The notes under the pieces were generated by a model. That model did not search any database and was not told the origin of the DNA. It was given only the letters and a program-made list of their open reading frames with translations. This document shows positions 1 through 7,872 of a stretch of DNA of 35,449 nt, piece by piece. Source of the DNA: Bacteroidaceae bacterium (lineage in GTDB: Bacteria > Bacteroidota > Bacteroidia > Bacteroidales > Bacteroidaceae). The stretch spans positions 1 through 35,449 of the forward strand of contig JAILPK010000016.1 of the NCBI GenBank assembly GCA_024699495.1. The letters are read 5' to 3'. The number at the start of each line of letters is the position of its first letter. The stretch's first letter is position 1. The translations under genes and the position numbers were made by a program.

Positions 1-216
1 CTTGTGGCCGATAACTTTTACTATGGCCGTCCGTTCTTTTATGGATTATGGCGACTTCCCCAAGACTGTCAGGAACTGGAGTTGCGCATCCTCCCGCTAC
101 AGCCCGACGCACCCATATATCTCCCCCGTGAGGCCCGCAAAACATCTGGCGAAGAAGTGATCAACATAGAAATAACACATCTTGACTGCCCTTTGACGAA
201 AAAGACAAATCAGTAA
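1..216 (+). CDS. C-terminal fragment of an unidentified protein (possibly glycoside hydrolase tail)
   Basis: The frame is open from the first base and ends at TAA 214-216, so this is the 3' end of a gene that starts left of the window; the GTG at position 4 is probably not its start. The visible 71 residues contain VADNFYYGRPFFYGLWRL followed by an LELRILPL / PIYLP segment. This reminds me of the C-terminal beta-sandwich of Bacteroidetes beta-galactosidase-like (GH35/GH2) enzymes, where a '(A)DxFYxGxPW..GL' strand precedes a 'PL..DA.IYL' strand. That match is from memory and weak, so function should be treated as unknown. No signal or catalytic residue is visible in the fragment. A hairpin followed by a T-run lies about 120 nt downstream. 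Confidence 0.5.
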   Translation, partial: LVADNFYYGRPFFYGLWRLPQDCQELELRILPLQPDAPIYLPREARKTSGEEVINIEITHLDCPLTKKTNQ

Positions 217-335
217 GCACAATCCGCTTCAACCAATCCCGGATGCCGGCACGGTAGAGGAATAGACCGCGACCCTTCTGTCTATGTCCGAGATCGTCAT
301 CGTCAGCGACTGCTACAGAAAGCAGGCACCCGGGC

Positions 336-365
336 GTCGCCAACCCTGCGGTTGGTCATCTTTTT
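336..365 (+). terminator. Hairpin with T-run downstream of the first gene
   Basis: A perfect 6-bp GC-rich stem (CCAACC 340-345, GGTTGG 350-355) with a 4-nt loop is followed by TCATCTTTTT. The shape fits a rho-independent terminator for the gene ending at 216, although the distance (about 120 nt) is long. Confidence 0.4.
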
Positions 366-800
366 GAATCATCTCCCGTCTTTATTTTGCAAAACAATAT
401 AGCGATTGACCTCAAAGGTGAATCTTCAATGTCCGTTTTCGCCCGTTTTCAATTCTTGAAGACGAACGGAGCGGACTTCTTCAAAAGCCTTAAACGGTTG
501 TGGGCAGAAGTTATATAGCTATGAGGAAATATATAGGTATGTGGAGAAAACTATAAGGGTCCTAGCACAGGTATGATAGAGAATAGTATGATAGAGCAAA
601 AGTATGGTCAGGGCGAAAGCTTTTCAAATGCCCGCAAAGTTAGTACATATAGGGTTTAGAGGTGTGTTATACCCTGCAAAAAGAGCTATTGAGCAATTTC
701 AACCCTCAATTTGGGCTCGGAAACGTTTAAATCGTCCAAAACACCTGTGTTTATCGGACTTGGAGAGATGTTCCATCCTGCAAATTGAGCTATAGGTCAA

Positions 801-870
801 AAACTTGTTGACTTGTAGACTCGTTGACTCGTTGACTCTTGAACTCTTAAACTCTTGAACTCTTAAACCC
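801..870. repeat. Degenerate GTTGACTC / TTGAACTCTTAAACTC tandem strings
   Basis: From 801 to about 870 the sequence is built of short overlapping units: GTTGACTTG, GACTCGTTGACTCGTTGACTC, then TTGAACTCTTAAACTC twice. Complementary-looking strings (GAGTTTAGAGTTT, GTTGAAAGAGTTAAG) occur at 1195-1275 and again in the other gene-free block near 29880-29935. The function is unknown. Confidence 0.7.
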
Positions 871-964
871 GTCAGCACGGCCGCTCTACTAACCTATAGC
901 GAAGCGAATAAGCTACTAAAACTACTAAACTAACCACGTTTTAGCATAAAAAAGCGTGGTATTA

Positions 965-1180
965 GCTCAAAAAGCTTGGTTTTTGCATTAAAAAAGCGTG
1001 TTTTTTCGGGTGTTTTTTGCACTCAAAAGGCCACACTTGCTTTTATGGATTTTTCAAACCCTTGTAAATCAAGTACTTACAAAGAAATCTAACAAACTAA
1101 CATTCTAACATTCTAACATTAAGGGAGTGGTGTAGTCGCGAAGCGACGGTTAAAGGCATTCCGATGGAAGATGGAAGATG
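965..1180 (+). repeat. Long direct repeat, copy A
   Basis: About 216 bp that recurs 385 bp downstream (1350-1566) with only a few substitutions and one single-base length difference. The copy runs from GCTCAAAA, through the T-rich GCGTGTTTTTTCGGGTG core, the AACATTCTAACATTCTAACATT triplet and GGGAGTG, to the GGCATTCCGAT...GAAGATG module. No open frame is conserved between the copies. Confidence 0.85.
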
Positions 1181-1349
1181 GAGCCGGAGGCTCTAGTTTA
1201 GAGTTTAGAGTTTGGAGTTTATAGTAGTTAGCGGGCAAAGCCCGCGATAGTTTAGAGTTGAAAGAGTTAAGTAGTTAAGCCGATAGCTTTCTAAGTTTAT
1301 AAGTTTTTAATGAATTATCCATGTATTGGTCATGAATTGCTTGTAAACT

Positions 1350-1566
1350 GCTCAAAATGCTCCGTTTTTGAGCCAAAAAAGCGTGTTTTTTCGGGTGTTT
1401 TTTGCACTCAGAAGGCCACGCTTGCTTTTATGGATTTTTCAAACCCTTGTAAATCAAGCACTTACAAAGAAATCTAACAAACTAACATTCTAACATTCTA
1501 ACATTAAGGGAGTGGGGGTAGTCGCGGAGCGACGGTTAAAGGCATTCCGATTGAAGATGGAAGATG
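1350..1566 (+). repeat. Long direct repeat, copy B
   Basis: Second copy of the segment at 965-1180. Differences include TTGAGCC versus TGCATTA near the left end, CAGAAGGCCACGC versus CAAAAGGCCACAC, and GTGGGGGTAG versus GTGGTGTAG. Between the copies is unrelated GTTTAGAG-type simple sequence. Confidence 0.85.
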
Positions 1567-1823
1567 TGAGGACATGCGGCCGGAGGCCGCGGTTCGAATG
1601 GTTCAAAAGGTTCGAGGGGTTCAAGGGTTTGGGCTGGCGCGATGGAGCGACGGTTAAAGGCATTCCGATGTAATATGAATATGGAATATGGAAGATGTGA
1701 AGCTGGCGCGATGAGCCGCAGAGCCTGCGGCGGTTCATGGTTAAGGGTTCATGATTAAGGGTTGGGCTGGCGCGATGGAAAGCGGAGCGGCGGTTAATGG
1801 CAAAAGGCTAATGGCTAATGGTA

Positions 1824-1955
1824 GGCTGCGCGAAGAAAGCTAATGGATGGCTGCGCGAAGAAAGCTAAAGGCTAATGGTAGGCTGCGCGAAGAAAGCTAA
1901 TGGATGGCTGTGCGAAGAAAGCTAAAGGCTAATGGTAGGCTGCGCGAAGAAAGCT
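1824..1955 (+). repeat. Tandem array with alternating 25/32-bp spacing
   Basis: The 18-mer GGCTGCGCGAAGAAAGCT (one copy with GTGCG) starts at 1824, 1849, 1881, 1906 and 1938. Start-to-start distances are 25, 32, 25, 32, so the true unit is 57 bp made of two half-units joined by AATGGAT or AAAGGCTAATGGTA linkers. GGCTAATGG fragments continue to about 1995. Confidence 0.85.
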
Positions 1956-2274
1956 AAAGGCTAATAGCTTAAGGCTAATGGCTAAAGGTTAATGGTCGGT
2001 TGGCGCGGGGCTTGACAAGCTGGCGCGAAGAAGTCTGAGCAAAAGAATAGCCCCCTGCAAATCAAGTGAAATTATGCCTTGAGACAGGAAAAAAAAGAGA
2101 TTTGCAAAGGGCTGATATAAGAATAGTGAAACCAAGTAGTTTTACTTGCAAACCATTTGCTAAGTAAACATTCCGGTTTATAATGCAAGCGACACCTGTA
2201 GCCGTTTAAACTCCCGCCAGCCGTAAGGAACGTCTGCAGGTTTGGTTTAAGCGGTCTGTTATCCCAACAGAAAA

Positions 2275-2715
2275 TCAGAATGGGAGGTCGTCGGTGCTTT
2301 CGCTGAATACGTCTTCGCTTGGAGCGGCCGGTTGCTGGGGAGCAGGCGCAGGCGCAGCGCTTGCGGCAGCCTGAGCAGGCTGAGCTGGCTGTGCAGCAGG
2401 TGTAAATTCTCCGGATGCATTCGGTGTCTGAGCGGCAGAGGGGTCGTATGGACTTACACGCCAGGCACGCAGGGAGTTGAACCAGCGGCCGTTGTATTCG
2501 TGTGCGTCGATGTCAAAATCCACGCTCAGGAGCTGGCCCACCTGGATATTAAACTGCTGAATTCTGTCAGTTCCGAACACCTCGAAATTACATTTTTTGG
2601 GGTATTGCTCAAGAGTCTCGATGACATACGAACCGCAACGCCATTCGCTACCGCTACGCTGGCTCACGCCACTGCGTTCAGGCAATACATGAGTGATTTT
2701 TCCGTTGATTGTCAT
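2275..2715 (-). CDS. DUF3127 OB-fold protein with SSB-like C-terminal tip
   Basis: This 146-residue protein matches the Bacteroidetes DUF3127 family, a small OB-fold group related to single-stranded DNA-binding proteins. Residues about 1-90 form the predicted beta-barrel (ITHVLPERSG, YVIETLEQYPKKCNFEVFG, LLSVDFDIDAHEYNGRWFNSLRAWRV). Residues about 95-135 are an Ala/Pro/Gln-rich flexible linker, and the protein ends in DDLPF, very like the DDDIPF tip with which SSB proteins recruit partners. The start ATG at 2713-2715 lies behind a good TAnnTTTG promoter. It is divergent from dnaN, which supports a role in replication or repair. DNA binding is inferred, not shown. The family assignment is confident; the biochemical role is not. 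Confidence 0.85.
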   Translation of the reverse strand: MTINGKITHVLPERSGVSQRSGSEWRCGSYVIETLEQYPKKCNFEVFGTDRIQQFNIQVGQLLSVDFDIDAHEYNGRWFNSLRAWRVSPYDPSAAQTPNASGEFTPAAQPAQPAQAAASAAPAPAPQQPAAPSEDVFSESTDDLPF

Positions 2716-2762
2716 AATGATTTTATGGGGTTTAAAATGTTATTAAAGACTGAAATCGACTG

Positions 2763-2794
2763 CAAAAGTAGCATTTTCCCTTCCTTTTACCAAA
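2763..2794 (-). promoter_or_regulatory. Promoter of the DUF3127 gene
   Basis: On the minus strand TTTG (plus 2791-2794) is followed after 20 nt by TACTTTTG (plus 2763-2770), matching the Bacteroidetes primary sigma consensus TTTG-N19/20-TAnnTTTG. The start codon is about 48 nt further downstream. Confidence 0.7.
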
Positions 2795-2808
2795 TTTCAC
2801 ATGTTTTT

Positions 2809-2840
2809 TTTGTTAGTTTAAGCGAAAGTTACTACTTTTG
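2809..2840 (+). promoter_or_regulatory. Promoter of dnaN
   Basis: TTTG at 2809-2812 and TACTTTTG at 2833-2840 are separated by 20 nt, the same arrangement and the same -7 octamer as the divergent promoter on the other strand. The dnaN start codon follows about 38 nt later. Confidence 0.7.
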
Positions 2841-2878
2841 CTCGATTTTTAGACAAAACATTAATAAATAAGGTATAG

Positions 2879-4003
2879 ATGAAATTCAAAGTTGCAAGTG
2901 CGGCCCTCTTCAGCCGTCTCACCTCCATCCAACGCGTTCTCAACAGCAAGAACTCCTACCCCATCCTGGACTGCTACCTGTTTGACATCGACGGACAGAA
3001 CATGACAATCACAGCCAGCGACAGCGAAACCACTCTGGTGACGCATGTCGAACTGATTGAAAGCGAGATGAATGCCCGTTTCTGCATTAAGGCCAAGACC
3101 ATCCAAGACTCTCTGAAGGAGATATCAGACCAGCCGATAACCCTTACTGTGAACCTTGATACGATGGAGATTCAGGGTGAGTATCAGAATGGTACTTTCA
3201 ACATTGTAGGGGAGCACGCCGACCAATACCCGGCTACTCACGCCATAGAAGGCGATTCGAACCAGTTCAAAATCCAGCAGGGGCAGCTGCTTAGCGGCAT
3301 CAACCACACCCTGTTTGCAACAGCCGACGATGAGATCCGTCCGGTGATGACTGGTATCTATTTTGACTTCACCCCTGATTACCTCGTATTTGTAGGCACC
3401 GACGGCCGCAAACTGGTGCGCTGCAAGAACACAGCCATAAAGAGCGAGCAGCAGGTAGGCTTCATCCTGCCCAAGAAACCCGCGACCATACTGCGCTCAC
3501 TGCTCGGCAAGGGCGACGGCGAAGTGACGCTTTCTTTCAGCGACAAGCTCGCCATCGTTCAGTCGGCTGATTTTACTCTCACCTGCCGCCTGATTGACGG
3601 CCGCTACCCGAACTACAACAGCGTTATTCCTCAGAACAACCCATATAAGACTACAGTTGACCGGGCAGCCCTCGTGTCAACATTGAAGCGCGTGCTCGTG
3701 TTCTGTAACCAGAGCAGCGCCCTGGTGAAACTGGCCCTTACCACCAACCAGCTTACTGTCAGCGGTCAGGATGTGGATTACAGCACCAGCGCTGAGGAAC
3801 ATCTGATCTGCGAATACGACGGGCCGAGTCTCAGCATCGGCTTCAAAGGCACTTTGCTGCTCGATATCCTGAATAATCTGGAAAGCGCAGAGGTGCTCTT
3901 CGAACTGGCAGACCCCGGTCGTGCCGGCCTCATAGTGCCCTTGGAACAAAAGGCTGACGAGGACTTGCTGATGCTGCTGATGCCTATGATGCTCAACGAT
4001 TAA
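2879..4003 (+). CDS. dnaN: DNA polymerase III beta subunit (sliding clamp)
   Basis: The 374-residue length and three repeated clamp domains of about 120 residues fit DnaN. Recognisable parts include the N-terminal MKFKVASAALFSRLTSIQRV, the middle-domain RPVMTGIYFDF...VGTDGRKLVR segment and the third-domain LTCRLIDGRYPNYNSVIP segment, which is characteristic of the family. The C-terminus ends in LLMLLMPMMLND, equivalent to the usual 'MP(M/L)' hydrophobic-pocket tail. The clamp encircles DNA and tethers polymerase and repair enzymes. It has its own promoter at 2809-2840. The next gene begins 10 nt after its stop, so the two are probably cotranscribed. In many Bacteroidales, as I remember it, a 3'-5' exonuclease gene sits between dnaN and coaBC; here there is none. 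Confidence 0.97.
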   Translation: MKFKVASAALFSRLTSIQRVLNSKNSYPILDCYLFDIDGQNMTITASDSETTLVTHVELIESEMNARFCIKAKTIQDSLKEISDQPITLTVNLDTMEIQGEYQNGTFNIVGEHADQYPATHAIEGDSNQFKIQQGQLLSGINHTLFATADDEIRPVMTGIYFDFTPDYLVFVGTDGRKLVRCKNTAIKSEQQVGFILPKKPATILRSLLGKGDGEVTLSFSDKLAIVQSADFTLTCRLIDGRYPNYNSVIPQNNPYKTTVDRAALVSTLKRVLVFCNQSSALVKLALTTNQLTVSGQDVDYSTSAEEHLICEYDGPSLSIGFKGTLLLDILNNLESAEVLFELADPGRAGLIVPLEQKADEDLLMLLMPMMLND

Positions 4004-4013
4004 ACCATAATTA

Positions 4014-6203
4014 ATGCATATTGTTCTCGGAATCACCGGAAGCATTGCGGCTTATAAAGCCTGCACTCTCATTCGTGCCCTCGTAAAACGGGGGCACGAG
4101 GTGCAAGTAGTAATAACCCCTGCCGGCAAGGAATTCATCACCCCGATAACGCTCTCTGCCCTTACGTCCAAGCCTGTAATCAGCGATTTCTTCGCCCAGC
4201 GCGACGGCACATGGCACAGCCACGTGGCTCTCGGGCTTTGGGCCGACGTGATGGTGATAGCCCCTGCCACTGCTTCTACGATTGGCAAGATGGCCCACGG
4301 CATAGCAGACAACATGCTCGTAACCACCTACCTCTCCATGAAAGCCCCGGTATATGTGGCTCCGGCTATGGATCTGGACATGTGGGCGCATCCGTCCACT
4401 CAGGACAATCTGCGTCTGCTTAGAGAGCGCGGTGTGCGTGTCATAGAACCCGGCAGCGGTTTTCTGGCCAGTCATCTTGAAGGCAAGGGACGTATGGAAG
4501 AGCCTGAGAAGATTGCCGAGATAATATGCAGAGAGTGTGAGTCTTCGGATTCTCAGAGTGGGTCTTCGGAATATCAGAGTGAGTCCCCGGAAAGGCAGGA
4601 TGGCCTCTCCCACCCCGCTCCGCTCGAAGGCAGGAATATCCTCATCACGGCGGGGCCGACATACGAGAAGATTGACCCCGTACGCTTCATCGGGAATTAC
4701 TCTTCCGGAAAGATGGGCATTGCCCTGGCCAAAGAGTGTGCCCGTCAGGGCGCAAAGGTAACGATGGTGCTGGGACCAGTTGACGGACATGTCCGTTCGG
4801 AGATTGCCGGCAACGAAAACATCAGCATCAATGATGTTGAGTGTGCCCGGGAGATGTGGGAAGCGGCCACCGGCTCCTTCGCCGGGAGCGATGCAGCCAT
4901 ATTATGTGCTGCCGTAGCCGACTTCACCCCCGACAGCGTGGCCTCGGAAAAAATAAAACGCGAAGGCGACGGACTCGTGCTCCGTCTGCGCCCGACCAAG
5001 GACATAGCCCGCAGTCTGGGAGAGATGAAACGCGACGACCAGCGACTGGTCGGCTTTGCCCTGGAGACCACCGACGAGCTGGATCACGCCAGGGAAAAGA
5101 TGCGCCGCAAGAATATGGACTTCATCGTGCTGAACTCGCTCAACGACCCGGGCGCCGGCTTCCGCCATGACACTAACAAGGTGACTATCCTTACGCCCGA
5201 AGAAGAGATTACCTATCCTCTGAAAAGCAAGGAGGAGGTGGCTTCGGACATCGTAGCCCAGCTGATAAAACTCTTCAGCCGCTCACATCTGGCCACCTGG
5301 CTTCTGACTCTGACTCTCTGGATAGCATCCGGCTTCTTCAATGCTCAGCCGGCTCAGGCTCAGGAACTGAATGCCAACGTGATGGTGAACCACTCACAGG
5401 TTTCCAATACCAAGACCAGCGTGTTCGATGCGCTCAAGGACAAGATTACGCAGCTGCTCAACGAACGCGCCTGGACCAACTTGCAATACCGCGAGTCAGA
5501 ACGCATCCAATGCTCATTCAACATAAATGTCACAAAATGGAATGAGTCCGACAACGCATTCACGGCTTCTCTGATTGTCTCGGCCGTAAGACCTGTTTAC
5601 AACTCGGGATATACAACTACGGTGCTGAGCATGAATGACAAGGACTTCAGTTTCACATTCTCTGAATTCGACCAGCTCGAGTGGCGCCCAGACCAGGTGG
5701 ACAACAACCTGACGGCAATGATTGCCTATTGGGCTTATCTCATCATCGGCCTTGATATGGATTCTTTTTCACCCATGGGAGGAACAGATATCCTGCGTCT
5801 GGCCCAGCAGATATGCATTGACGCCGAAGGGCTCGGATTCTCCGGCTGGAAGGCTTTCTCCGACAGCAAGAACAGATATGCCATTGTCAATGACTATCTC
5901 GACGGCGCAATGGAGAAATTCCGCCAGATGCAATACAAATACTATCGCGAGGGACTGGATGTAATGGCCGAGAGCACCGAACGCGGACGCGCTGCAATAA
6001 CCGAAAGCATCGACCTGCTCCAGACTGCCCATCAGGACAAGTCGCTCAGCATGTTGCCGCAGCTCTTCACCGAATATAAAAAGGATGAGCTGGTAAGTAT
6101 CTTCCAGGGGCAAGGCACCACACAGGAACGCGAACACATCTATGACATCCTATTTAAAATCAATCCATCACAAAGCACAGCCTGGGAGAAGCTGAAACAA
6201 TAA
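4014..6203 (+). CDS. coaBC: CoaBC fused to a DUF4835 protein
   Basis: This 729-residue frame joins two proteins normally encoded separately. Residues 1-175 are the CoaC flavoprotein (4'-phosphopantothenoylcysteine decarboxylase): GITGSIAAYK, catalytic His in WHSHVALG, and PAMDLDMW. Residues about 204-420 are CoaB (phosphopantothenate-cysteine ligase): ITAGPTYEKIDPVRFIGNYSSGKMG, AAVADF, and the KIKR lysine. Residues 176-196 are a repetitive linker. The CoaBC part ends at about residue 421. A signal-peptide-like segment follows (hydrophobic 426-441, then AQPAQAQ), then 451-729 resembles DUF4835, a Bacteroidetes exported protein family of unknown role. There is no stop or frame change between them. 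An in-frame GTG at 5238-5240, just after AAGGAGGAG, could start the DUF4835 part separately. The stop abuts recN. Confidence 0.88.
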   Translation: MHIVLGITGSIAAYKACTLIRALVKRGHEVQVVITPAGKEFITPITLSALTSKPVISDFFAQRDGTWHSHVALGLWADVMVIAPATASTIGKMAHGIADNMLVTTYLSMKAPVYVAPAMDLDMWAHPSTQDNLRLLRERGVRVIEPGSGFLASHLEGKGRMEEPEKIAEIICRECESSDSQSGSSEYQSESPERQDGLSHPAPLEGRNILITAGPTYEKIDPVRFIGNYSSGKMGIALAKECARQGAKVTMVLGPVDGHVRSEIAGNENISINDVECAREMWEAATGSFAGSDAAILCAAVADFTPDSVASEKIKREGDGLVLRLRPTKDIARSLGEMKRDDQRLVGFALETTDELDHAREKMRRKNMDFIVLNSLNDPGAGFRHDTNKVTILTPEEEITYPLKSKEEVASDIVAQLIKLFSRSHLATWLLTLTLWIASGFFNAQPAQAQELNANVMVNHSQVSNTKTSVFDALKDKITQLLNERAWTNLQYRESERIQCSFNINVTKWNESDNAFTASLIVSAVRPVYNSGYTTTVLSMNDKDFSFTFSEFDQLEWRPDQVDNNLTAMIAYWAYLIIGLDMDSFSPMGGTDILRLAQQICIDAEGLGFSGWKAFSDSKNRYAIVNDYLDGAMEKFRQMQYKYYREGLDVMAESTERGRAAITESIDLLQTAHQDKSLSMLPQLFTEYKKDELVSIFQGQGTTQEREHIYDILFKINPSQSTAWEKLKQ
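4539..4601 (+). repeat. Three 21-bp repeats encoding a heptapeptide linker
   Basis: Three in-frame 21-bp units encode ESSDSQS, GSSEYQS and ESPERQD (residues 176-196), between the CoaC and CoaB domains. The first two units are closely similar in DNA (CTTCGGA and ATCTCAG/TATCAG blocks); the third is diverged. This looks like a recent slippage expansion of the interdomain linker. Confidence 0.75.
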
Positions 6204-7871
6204 ATGCTTAAACGTCTGAACATACAAAACTATGCTCTGATCAGCCAGTTGCATATAGAACTCCATCGCGGATTCACCGTAATCACCGGAGAGACGGGAG
6301 CCGGAAAGAGCATTCTGCTCGGCGCTATAGGTCTGCTGCTCGGACAGAGGGCTGACGCTAAAGCTATCCGCAACGGTGAGAGCAGATGTGTAATTGAGGC
6401 AGAATTCTCTCTGGCCGGATATGGTCTGGACAAATTCTTTGAGGAGCATGACCTGGATTTTGACGGCGATGCATGCATTATCAGACGCGAACTGACCGCT
6501 GCCGGTAAGACCAGGGCATTCATCAACGACACGCCAGCACAGCTGACCATGCTGCGCGAGTTGGGCTCTCAGTTGCTGGATATCCATTCGCAGCACCAGA
6601 ATCTGCTCCTCTCCACTGAAGACTTTCAGATGCAGGTCGTCGATATCCTCGCCGCCAACGACAAAGCTCTTGCAGAATATACTTCTGATTATACAAAATA
6701 TCGAGAACTATGCCAGCAAATAGCTGAGCTTGAGGAGAATATCGAACGCGAGAAGAAAGATGAAGACTATCTCCGCTTCCAACTCTCCCAGCTGGAAGAA
6801 GCCGGACTGGAAGAAGGACAGCAGGAAGAATGGGAGCAGGAAGCCCAGACGCTGGAACATGCCGAAGACATAAAACAGGGCCTCTATACAGCAGATATGC
6901 TCTTCAACGGGGGCGACGACAGCAGCGGCATTCTGCAGTCTCTTCGCGAGGTGATGAGAGAGCTGTCCGGCTTGTCTGATATGTGGGCGGAGGCTAATGC
7001 GCTGTATGAGCGTATGGACAGTTGTGCCATCGAGCTGAAGGATATAGCCAATGAAATCTCTTCCGGAGCAGAAGATGTAGTGTTTGACCCGGAGAGGCTC
7101 GAGGCAGTGAATGAGAATCTGAGCCAGCTCTATACTCTATACCAGAAACATCACGTCAACAGCGAAGAGGAACTGATTGCTCTGGCTGACGAATTCCGCT
7201 CGCGAATTGCTCTGCTGGATCACAGCGATGAGCAACTGGATTCCCTGCGCAAGAAATGTGAAGAAGCCGAGAAGGAACTCTTCAAGAAGGCTGAAGGACT
7301 GAGCGAGGCGAGGAAAAAGGCAGCCAAACTCCTGGAAGAGGAGATGCAGCAGCGTCTTATCCCGCTCGGGATGCCAAACGTGAAGTTCCATGTGGATATC
7401 ACCCGCCGCGACGGGCTCACGGCCAAGGGGCTGGACCACGTAGAATTTCTTTTCAGCGCAAACAAAAACGGAACGCTGCAGCCGATTCGGCAGATAGCCT
7501 CGGGCGGTGAGATTGCCAGGGTTATGCTCTCACTAAAAGCTCTGATAAGCGGCGTGGTCAGTCTGCCCACGATTATCTTCGATGAAATAGACACCGGCGT
7601 CAGCGGCCAAATCGCCGAAAGGATGGCGCTGATGATGAAAGAGATGGGCGACGGCGGACGGCAGGTGATAAGCATCACTCACCTGCCACAGATTGCAGCC
7701 CGCGGCGAATACCATTTCCGCGTTTACAAGGAAGACGACGAACAGAGCACAAACAGCCATATCAAAGAGCTCGCCAAAAAAGAACGCATCACAGAAATCG
7801 CCCACATGCTCAGCGGTTCTGAAATTACCGATGCTGCCATTAAGAATGCAGAAGCATTGTTGAAACAGTAA
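6204..7871 (+). CDS. recN: DNA repair ATPase RecN
   Basis: The 555-residue length and SMC-like architecture fit RecN, which acts in double-strand-break repair. The N-terminal ATPase half has Walker A GETGAGKS (residues 29-36) after the typical MLKRLNIQNYALI start. Residues about 155-375 are charged and coiled-coil-like (long Glu/Lys/Leu runs). The C-terminal half carries the ABC signature ASGGEIARVML (about 431-441), Walker B IIFDEIDTGVSG (about 457-468) and the ITHLPQIAARG switch region. The ATG follows the upstream TAA directly with no gap, so translation is likely coupled to the CoaBC-DUF4835 frame. Nothing looks truncated. Confidence 0.97.
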   Translation: MLKRLNIQNYALISQLHIELHRGFTVITGETGAGKSILLGAIGLLLGQRADAKAIRNGESRCVIEAEFSLAGYGLDKFFEEHDLDFDGDACIIRRELTAAGKTRAFINDTPAQLTMLRELGSQLLDIHSQHQNLLLSTEDFQMQVVDILAANDKALAEYTSDYTKYRELCQQIAELEENIEREKKDEDYLRFQLSQLEEAGLEEGQQEEWEQEAQTLEHAEDIKQGLYTADMLFNGGDDSSGILQSLREVMRELSGLSDMWAEANALYERMDSCAIELKDIANEISSGAEDVVFDPERLEAVNENLSQLYTLYQKHHVNSEEELIALADEFRSRIALLDHSDEQLDSLRKKCEEAEKELFKKAEGLSEARKKAAKLLEEEMQQRLIPLGMPNVKFHVDITRRDGLTAKGLDHVEFLFSANKNGTLQPIRQIASGGEIARVMLSLKALISGVVSLPTIIFDEIDTGVSGQIAERMALMMKEMGDGGRQVISITHLPQIAARGEYHFRVYKEDDEQSTNSHIKELAKKERITEIAHMLSGSEITDAAIKNAEALLKQ

Positions 7872-7872
7872 C

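Larger units (their letters stand above)
366..2274. other. Gene-free block of about 1.9 kb rich in repeats
   Basis: No convincing coding sequence is present on either strand. The few open frames (for example 604-795 + and 1490-1738 -) are short, low in complexity and lie across repeats. The block holds direct repeats, tandem repeats and simple GTT/CTT-type strings that are listed separately. Modules such as GCGACGGTTAAAGGCATTCC recur at about 1142, 1530 and 1648, and TGGCGCGATG/TGGCGCGAAG recurs several times from 1630 to 2030. I see no tRNA, rRNA or recognisable transposase remnant. The last 200 nt (2075-2274) hold only a small hairpin at 2256-2270 (CTGTT/AACAG) that could end the DUF3127 transcript. 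Confidence 0.7.

Noticed and set aside
604..795. 63-codon frame in the left gene-free block
   Set aside because: No start context, no family resemblance, and sequence similar to the surrounding non-coding strings.
4380..4500. CoaC substrate-clamp Cys replaced (GFLASHLEGKGRM) and PAMD in place of PAMN
   Set aside because: As I remember it, Bacteroidetes CoaC proteins commonly have PAMDLDM and Ser in this loop, so this is likely a lineage feature rather than loss of function.
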